From Mesodorylaimus sp. YZB2_4 (taxonomy: Eukaryota > Nematoda > Enoplea > Dorylaimida > Dorylaimidae), in NCBI GenBank assembly GCA_030248295.1, contig JASANH010000138.1, positions 372,001-436,000 of the forward strand: a stretch of DNA of 64,000 bases, written 5' to 3'. The translations under genes and the position numbers were made by a program. A model generated the notes under the pieces. The model worked only from the letters and a program-made list of their open reading frames with translations, made no database searches and had not been told where the DNA came from. Of the stretch, positions 57,694 through 64,000 are shown piece after piece (within the stretch, counting starts at the first letter, position 1; each line of letters begins with the position of its first letter).

Positions 57694-58731
57694 TTTTTAC
57701 ATACAACAAAGCAGTTTAGTTTTTGCTCGCAAGATTTTGTGAATTTGGGGATATGGTACATACAGTAAGCCGTCGGAACGCACGTTTGATTCTCAGGTAG
57801 TAATTCTCTACGGCAATTGAGAGCTAAATTTGAAGCATAGCCTCACGGGTGTATGAAATTACTGAATTGCGTGTGCCTAGTCGGCCCATCGCGCCCTTTC
57901 AATCTCTTTCGTGTAAATTGCACCATCTATAAATAAGGGGGCATATAATGTATTGCTATCTTAGCTTCATCTTCCCCTCCCCTAGTTATTGGAAAGACTC
58001 GTGTAATCCTCACGCTGCAGTGTCCTTGCGATGAGAACAGTCTGCTCGCCTCTTACTGTTAGTGTGGAAATGTAAATAAGAGGACTAGTCGTAATGCAAA
58101 TACCCTTAGATATGGATGCCTCTCTGGCAGGCCGGGCCCTTTAATTCCCACTGGCCCTTGTCCAATGGTCCAGTGGAATATGTTTATTTATTGCCTCTAG
58201 GACAAGACACTCTGACATGCACGTCAACTCCTGCTGCCCGAGCACGCACGAGCATGTCGGGTATTCGAGTCTCGAGTGGCGAAGAGGGGGCAGAGGGAGA
58301 AGACGGATGTCGCAGTAGTGTGGCAGTGAATGTGCTGCGAGTCTGTTCTGCCTTCCCCCAGCCCACATTTATGCATAACAGAGTGTCAGCAGGAAGAAGT
58401 GGCCGTTCATTTTCTCTCCTCTGTCGCCGCCTGTGGTCCGTTTGCAAGGGCGAGATTTGATGGTCGCGGCGAGTCCGTTCTCCAAGTCGAGCCAGAGTAA
58501 TCGACGAGTGCCCATTCATATCCCTGCAAGGAGCGCAACAGTGGCAATTGCGTAAGGAGAAGCGAATTAGGGGAAGTCAGAGTGGATAGCCAGAAGGAGG
58601 CAGCGAGTGGTTTTGGTTTGGTAGCTTAGTACCCGCTGAGAAGGGTGCTCGTTTTGATTGAGCGAAGCGACGAGCTGCCTTTTCCAACTTCCCTTATCGG
58701 CTTTCGAAAAGCGAGTGTCATTTTCGACGAG
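57694..58731. other. Intergenic region between divergent TUFM and galectin genes
   Basis: Promoters for both genes are expected. Apart from short uninformative frames around 58.1-58.5 kb nothing was recognised. Confidence 0.4.
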
Positions 58732-60610
58732 ATGAGCCTAGAACATTTGGTGAGAAAAATCAATTGATTGACTCGTAGACTTAGGAGACAAGTGCATCCG
58801 CGCCCCTGCTGGGCTACCTGTAGCGACAGACGTTAAGACATTTTTTAGTTGAAATGGGAGAAAGGCTTGTCTGACATTAACCAAGTCCCGCGAAGACTAT
58901 TTGCCCAGATGACATTGGAGACCAGTCCGACTCTGTGACACGACACCTTCCATCTGAGCGCATGGTACCGTTTCAGAAAGTGCCCTACTTGGCCAGATTG
59001 GATAACTTGTTTCAACCCGGACAATCGCTGGTCATTAGAGGCATCCCCAATGGAAGACGGTAACCACTGCGCCTCATCAGAGGACACTGCCGATAACGGA
59101 CTCCTCTTGCAGGTTCGATCTCAACTTGACCACCGGCCCCAGAGTGGAGAAATACGAAGAGGACGATGTGGCTTTGCACTTGAGTTGGAGATTCGGCGAG
59201 AAGAGTATCGTCCTAAATTCGATGGAAAGGCGGCAATGGAAAAAGGAAGAACGTCACAAGGTCACTAATGCCCGCGACTGCCGACCGTTTGACATCCGTA
59301 TTCGGGCGCATTCTAGTCACTACGAGGTTGGGTCGATAGAGCGGGGGAACAAGGAAGATAAAGCAGGGTACTTTCAGATTTATTTGGACCACAAGAAATT
59401 CACTGACTTCAGACATCGAGTGCCCCTCAATGCCGTCGGTTACGTGTTTGTTGCTGGCGATTTGATCCTCCAAACATTGGCCTGGGAAGGAAACTACTAC
59501 GTGAGTCCGACCTGCTTGGGCTGCTTGAACTTCGGAGGCATCTGGGACAGTTGCGAGGACTTCCAGGCCCTGAGATCCCTGCAGTGCTGTCCGAACGTTA
59601 TGTTGGTCTTTTCAGTCTGTACCATATCGAGGCGGCATTCCAGGCCACTTTGGACTGGGCAGGAGATTATTCGTGACTGCAGTTACGGACGGTGTCTCCA
59701 AACTATTTCACATTACTCTGCATGCAGGGACTGATATTGCGTTCCGATTGACTGTAAATTTTTCTGAAAAGGTAAGTGATTGGGGCTATTCGTGCTTTGG
59801 CTGGTCTCCTCGAACGTCTGATTGTGAGGCGGCCCTCATGCATACTAAATGAGAGGGTCAAAAGCCAAGTGCTTATATCCAATCAATGCAAACTCCAGTC
59901 CCGAGGTAACCATTCAGCTTGTGTCTAAAGCACGGCTGACTGCACCGACTTTTTTCAGGCCTTCATTAGAAACAGCAGAGAAGGTGGTCATTGGGGACGA
60001 GAAGAAAAAGAAGGCAAGCTGCCAATCCAACGCAAACATCAGTTCGACATTGCACTTTACTCGGAACTGGATGGAATTCAGGTACTGGTCGATACTCCCT
60101 CGGGACCGGGTGGGACAATGATAGGGTTTCTAATGTCCCCCGCGACATCGCCCCATCGTCTTCAGTTGAGCGTGCAAGATGGCTAATGGCTGCGAGAGAG
60201 GGAATAAGATTTGGGGAGGGTAATGAGAATAGGAGCAAGAGCGCCTCGGGGTGAGCTAGCTCGCAGCGCGATCAATGCTGAGCAGAGGACAGCACCCTCG
60301 AAGAAGCTGCGTTCGACTTGTCACTCTAGCATTTAATAGAATATGCCAGTGTGACAGGTGATATCCAAGGCGCATAATCATATTGCCTCCCCTGCCCGTA
60401 GGGAGGTGTTCTACGCAAACACAATTCCGTGCCCCTATCCATCAAGCAGCTACATTGGCCTTACTTCAGATATCATTGGACAACAAGCACGTGTCCACTT
60501 TCAAGCATCGTATCCCGGCTGAGAAGATCGATACACTGACGATAGAAGGCGACCTGCAACTGCAAGCACTAGCTTTGGAACCCAACTTGCTTCCCGCCAA
60601 TCATGCTTAA
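58732..60610 (+). CDS. Tandem-repeat galectin (two CRDs)
   Basis: Seven exons join in phase to 285 residues: 58732-58749, 58977-59059, 59113-59326, 59378-59500, 59616-59771, 59959-60081 and 60470-60610. CRD1 runs from KVPYLARLDNLFQPG through RFDLNL, VALHLSWRF, IVLNS, W and EER to FRHRVP and VAGDL. CRD2 starts VPYRGGIPGHFGLG and ends FKHRIPAEKIDTLTIEGDL. Galectins bind beta-galactosides through H-x-N-x-R, N and W-x-x-E-x-R. CRD1 has H, R, N, W and E but Ser for the first Asn. CRD2 reads FRLTVNF, without the His, Asn and Arg, yet keeps RNS and W-x-x-EE. There is no signal peptide, as is normal for galectins. The intron before the terminal strands lies at the same place in both CRDs, supporting tandem duplication. 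Confidence 0.9.
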
Positions 60611-61208
60611 TCCTATGCTTGTTATTGTGTGATACAGCAGTGTGCAGTAGCTATGCCATGTATATCTTGTATTGTAAGTGCACCCACTCCTGACGGATTG
60701 AGCGGCTGCTGTACAGTCGACCTCAGTGCCACCGCTCGGGGTGCCAAAGTTATACATAGTTATCCAAAGTTCGGTAATTTTTTCCAAAAACATATGCAAT
60801 TAACCCAAGTCTTCATGTTAGATAGGGTACGTTTGCCGAAAATTGAATTATTAGAGCTGGACTAATGCGAAAGCAAATAGTCGAAAGTTCTACTGTATAA
60901 AAAATTCCGAACCCTAAAAAATTAAAAGTCGGCACAAAACTCAAAGGAACCTTATCAATTTTATAAGGAAGAAAGGAAAGTTTTTAGCTTACCAGCTCTC
61001 TTTCAGGTGGAATGTGATGAGACTTTGCACATTTCGAACTCATGTGATCTTCAGGTACTCGGCACAGATGAGCCACTTTGTCATAAGCAGCAGCCAAAAA
61101 ACAATTCAGTGTTGCACTTCCACTTTTGGTCCTCTTGGAAAATTTAGAATTTTTTGTTGTTGGTAAAATTTTGTGCTTTATCATAAATTTTTTGTTAAAA
61201 TAGAAATA
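60611..61208. other. Spacer between galectin and eL6 genes
   Basis: AT-rich, no coding signal; it holds the galectin 3' UTR and the eL6 promoter. Confidence 0.4.
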
Positions 61209-62807
61209 ATGGTCCACAAGGCGCAAAAGAAAGCGCGTAATTACGAACTTCTTCCGGGTGTTCCGCGATTCACGCGCGCCCGAATGTTCCAGAAGAGAGG
61301 ACTGTACAAGAAGAAAGCGTTCGCGGTAAGTTCACGATGTAAAATTTGGGACTTTCAAATTTGGGACTTTCAAGATAGATTGTTAAGTTCCCGTTTGAAA
61401 TTCAGGTGACGAAAAAGCAAGCGTCGAAGAAGGAACTATTCAAGACAAAGAAAGTCGGCGGTGAAAAGAATGGTGGCGAACGTAAAGTCTTGGTCAAAAA
61501 GCCAGTAAGTCTTACCCTACGTCTCTCGTATGGATTTGAAGAACTTGCAGGACTGATCAAAAATTAATCTAAAGCGTTATTTTGGGGGATTACTTGGTCC
61601 GACCTCGCTGTTTTAAAGAGATTATGCCCATGTGCGTGAGGGAAAGGGAAGTTTCAAACAGCATTTAATAAATCTATGTACCGATAGGCTACATTAGTGG
61701 GTAACGTTTTGTTTTTCATTAGTCACTAGCGTTATAAAGGCCTGTCCATCTGAAAATGCACACTTCCCGTCGCATTTTGCAAGAACACGTGAACCCTGCC
61801 TTTGTCTCCCCAGGAATTCGAATCCAATGGCCCTCCCGTCATCGTCCTTCATCTTTCTTCTCACGGTCATTCTTGCACATTTTAGGCACCGTTGTTAGGG
61901 CCAGAACGCCTTCGCAAACGTCCAGCCACCCGTAAGGCCCCATTTTCGAAACATAAGCGCAGTTTGCGTAAAAATCTGACGCCCGGAACTGTGGTCATTA
62001 TATTGGCTGGACGTCATAAGGGAAAGGTAAGCGCTTTCCGGTTTTTTTAAAGTAAGATGCAAACTTTTGGATTTTTAGCGCGCAGTGTTCTTGAAACAAC
62101 TAGATAGCGGTTTATTGTTGATTACGGGTAAGTAGATTGTTCTTGTCGTTTGGCTATTGAACTGTGGTGCTATTTTTAGGACCGTTCAAACTGAACGCTT
62201 GCCCGTTGCGACGCATCAACCAGATTTACGTCATCTCCACCAAAACGAAGTTGGATGTGAGCAAAGTCAAGATTCCGGAACATTTGAACGATAAGTATTT
62301 CAAGCGCGCTCGTAAGGCCAAGAAGACTGGCAAATCGACGGAGGCAGATATCTTTGCCAAGAAGAACGAGGTTAGTTAAATTACCCCTGGCTGAAGGAGT
62401 CTGTAAGTGTTGAGATGGTTAGTGCTAGAGCAGGGTAATCTAAATTGTGGCTGCATATGATGGGTACCTAATAGTTATAACCCAAGGGGATTGATGCCAT
62501 TGCTCATCTTTCCTTTTTTGGCTTATTTCTTTGTGATCGGGTCGAGGATGGCAGTTAGTCTTTGATTTAAAACCAAAACGCAGCTGCTCGTGTATTTATC
62601 GCCTTCGACAATCCACTACCAACTTTGGCATGTTTTTGATTTCAGGGATACGTTTTGTCCGATCAACGCAAGAAAGACCAAGAAGACGTGGACGGTCAGA
62701 TTCTATCGATCGTGAAAGCCCACCCGGAGAAGAAATACCTTTTCGGATATCTAGGATCTACGTGGTCTTTGCGAAAGAACGAGTACCCGCACAAGATGGT
62801 GTTCTAA
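61209..62807 (+). CDS. RPL6: 60S ribosomal protein L6 (eL6)
   Basis: Six exons (61209-61325, 61406-61504, 61886-62026, 62079-62127, 62180-62370, 62646-62807) join in phase to 252 residues. It is a structural protein of the large cytosolic ribosomal subunit. Conserved core: [76 protein letters not shown] and the C-terminal [20 protein letters not shown]. The N-terminus is short ([20 protein letters not shown]) and lacks the long Lys/Ala-rich extension of the vertebrate protein. All splice sites are canonical; the donor of exon 5 is GTTAGT. Confidence 0.97.
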
Positions 62808-63165
62808 GTAAACGGAGGGTGAACAGTAGCGTGCATCGTTCCTATTGAAACTGTTGTTGAGGTGAATTATTTGAAAAGAAATTTTGATGTTTGCTTGGGC
62901 CTCGCTTCATATCGTTAGCTGACTGTGTTTTCAGATGCCGCTTCGCGAATCCAAAAACTCAATTCTGATAGCACATATACCGAGACAGGGCACACACCTA
63001 GAACATAAATATGGCTCCTTAACATAGCCATCACAGACAAGACCAGAGAACCCTTCTTGCCAGTGCAGTAAAACAGCTTTCATAACCCCAATCAGAAAAC
63101 AGACTGTTCACTGCGGGAAAACGGTGAGATACGCCGGTCAGTAACGTCCACATCTGATCAGTTCC
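62808..63165. other. Spacer between convergent eL6 and SVOP-like genes
   Basis: No coding signal; 3' UTRs of the two genes are expected. Confidence 0.4.
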
Positions 63166-63989
63166 TTAATGCGTGTCCTAGAAAGAGACCAGAGGTGGGG
63201 AGGTACAGACCTTGGTAGTAGTCTCGTGCTCACCTTCATTTCTCTGCCCTTGGTTTCTATAGGTAGCAGTAACGAAGCCACGGCGCCCACCAAGCACACC
63301 GAACCGTAAATGCCGATCGGAATGGCCAGGGAAGTTTGGGCAGCGACCTGAAAAAACTCATTTTGAGAAATATCATCTACAAAATAAATTTTTGAAGTAC
63401 CTGCGCCACGAAAGGAGTGATGATGGCTCCCACGCGAGCCATACCAGAACACGAGCCCAAGCCGATGGCGCGCAGGGTCGTTGGATAAACCTGAATGAGG
63501 CAATGCGAGGAACATAACAGCCACAGTCTCAACTTACCTCTGGCGTGTAAACATAGGCGCCCTGGAATGCGCCGGAAATAAAAGCTCGAGCGATGAATAA
63601 GAAAACAGTCACTTCAGTCCTGAAGACAAAAAGGGTCATATCTGACCTATTCGATAAGCAAGATCAGATGGTAACTACCTAGACAAACAAGCGAAGAGCA
63701 AGAATGTGAAGAGTGAGAAGATGAGAAATTCAATAGCCATCGTCCGTTTTCTCCCCAAGTATTCGATGACACCCGCTGTGATCAGCATGCCTGAAAGAGC
63801 AGTATTCCTTCGCACCATCTGATAGCACTGACGAGTGCGATGGATCCGGCACACTGAATAGCCTGTTATGCCACTCACCCGGGAACTCGGCCAAGGTGGT
63901 CCATAGCAAGTCCGTGTAGTCCTTGGTAGTCAGTCGGCGACACTCGAGTGGACAAGCGGGTTCCGAATGCACCTCGCCCTCAATCGCTC
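63166..63989 (-). CDS. SVOP/SV2-related major facilitator transporter, 3' part only
   Basis: Six exons are visible (63879-63989, 63679-63790, 63538-63619, 63401-63490, 63234-63347, 63166-63177); the gene continues past the window. In order they encode the luminal-loop end [20 protein letters not shown], then [20 protein letters not shown] (the MFS loop 8-9 D/G-R-K/R-R/K motif), [53 protein letters not shown], and a last helix ending [16 protein letters not shown]. This closely follows the SVOP family (SV2-related proteins and SLC22-like transporters). SVOP is a 12-helix protein of synaptic vesicles that binds nucleotides; its transport substrate is not established. The last exon is tiny (12 bp). 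Confidence 0.9.
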
Positions 63990-64000
63990 CTGCACAACAA

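Noticed and set aside
1-64000. CRISPR arrays, bacterial operons or phage genes
   Set aside because: No regularly spaced repeats and no polycistronic layout; introns and animal genes show eukaryotic nuclear DNA.

Overview
This is nuclear DNA from an invertebrate animal. Genes carry GT-AG introns (many of 40-120 bp, some above 1 kb), code with the standard table and sit on both strands, separated by decayed transposons. The gene content is metazoan: CIAO3, mitochondrial EF-Tu, ribosomal protein eL6, neuropathy target esterase, an SVOP-type transporter and a tandem-repeat galectin. Several traits lean towards a nematode: EB modules, a ShKT domain fused to an acid-phosphatase fold, a lysine-rich C-terminal tail on mitochondrial EF-Tu, and an eL6 N-terminus of nematode-like form. 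A nematode outside the Caenorhabditis group fits best, but another small-genome ecdysozoan such as a tardigrade cannot be excluded from sequence alone.

Layout. 0-5 kb: a charged coiled-coil protein (-) and a broken LIM-like zinc finger (+). 5-7 kb: an intronless secreted LRR protein. 7.6-11.4 kb: a dead LINE (-). 12-18 kb: a neuropathy-target-esterase gene (-). 18.6-21.4 kb: a second retrotransposon fragment and empty DNA. 21.5-24.1 kb: an acid-phosphatase-fold gene that has lost its catalytic residues and ends in a ShKT domain. 25.5-26.8 kb: an intronless beta-1,3-galactosyltransferase-family gene (-). 28.6-29.9 kb: a divergent ionotropic-receptor gene (-). 30.8-31.5 kb: a LAPTM-like four-pass protein. 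32.9-33.8 kb: exons of a multipass receptor-like protein (-). 34.5-34.9 kb: two inverted tRNA-derived repeats. 36.1-36.8 kb: a Kunitz protein (-). 37.5-38.3 kb: a miniature LTR retrotransposon. 38.6-41.5 kb: an intronless nuclease-helicase fusion. 41.9-43.2 kb: an Ig-EGF-transmembrane protein (-). 43.5-47.6 kb: CIAO3, with a hAT-type element in one intron. 48-49 kb: a Ly6/uPAR protein (-). 49.8-51.1 kb: a foldback DNA element. 51.3-52.0 kb: a claudin-like protein (-). 53.0-53.8 kb: a second foldback element. 54.0-55.3 kb: an EB-module protein (-). 55.6-57.7 kb: mitochondrial EF-Tu (-). 58.7-60.6 kb: galectin. 61.2-62.8 kb: eL6. 63.2-64 kb: the 3' part of an SVOP-like transporter (-).

The genes do not form one pathway. 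Housekeeping genes (CIAO3, TUFM, RPL6, PNPLA6-like) are interleaved with many single-copy secreted or membrane proteins. The strongest leads for new biology are the nuclease-helicase fusion, the pseudophosphatase-ShKT protein, the neuregulin-like Ig-EGF-TM protein, the ionotropic receptor lacking a pore loop, and the hairpin-rich miniature LTR element. Where exons were joined by hand, reading phase was checked and total coding length was divisible by three for the coiled-coil, acid-phosphatase, Kunitz, Ig-EGF, CIAO3, Ly6, claudin-like, EB, TUFM, galectin and eL6 models.
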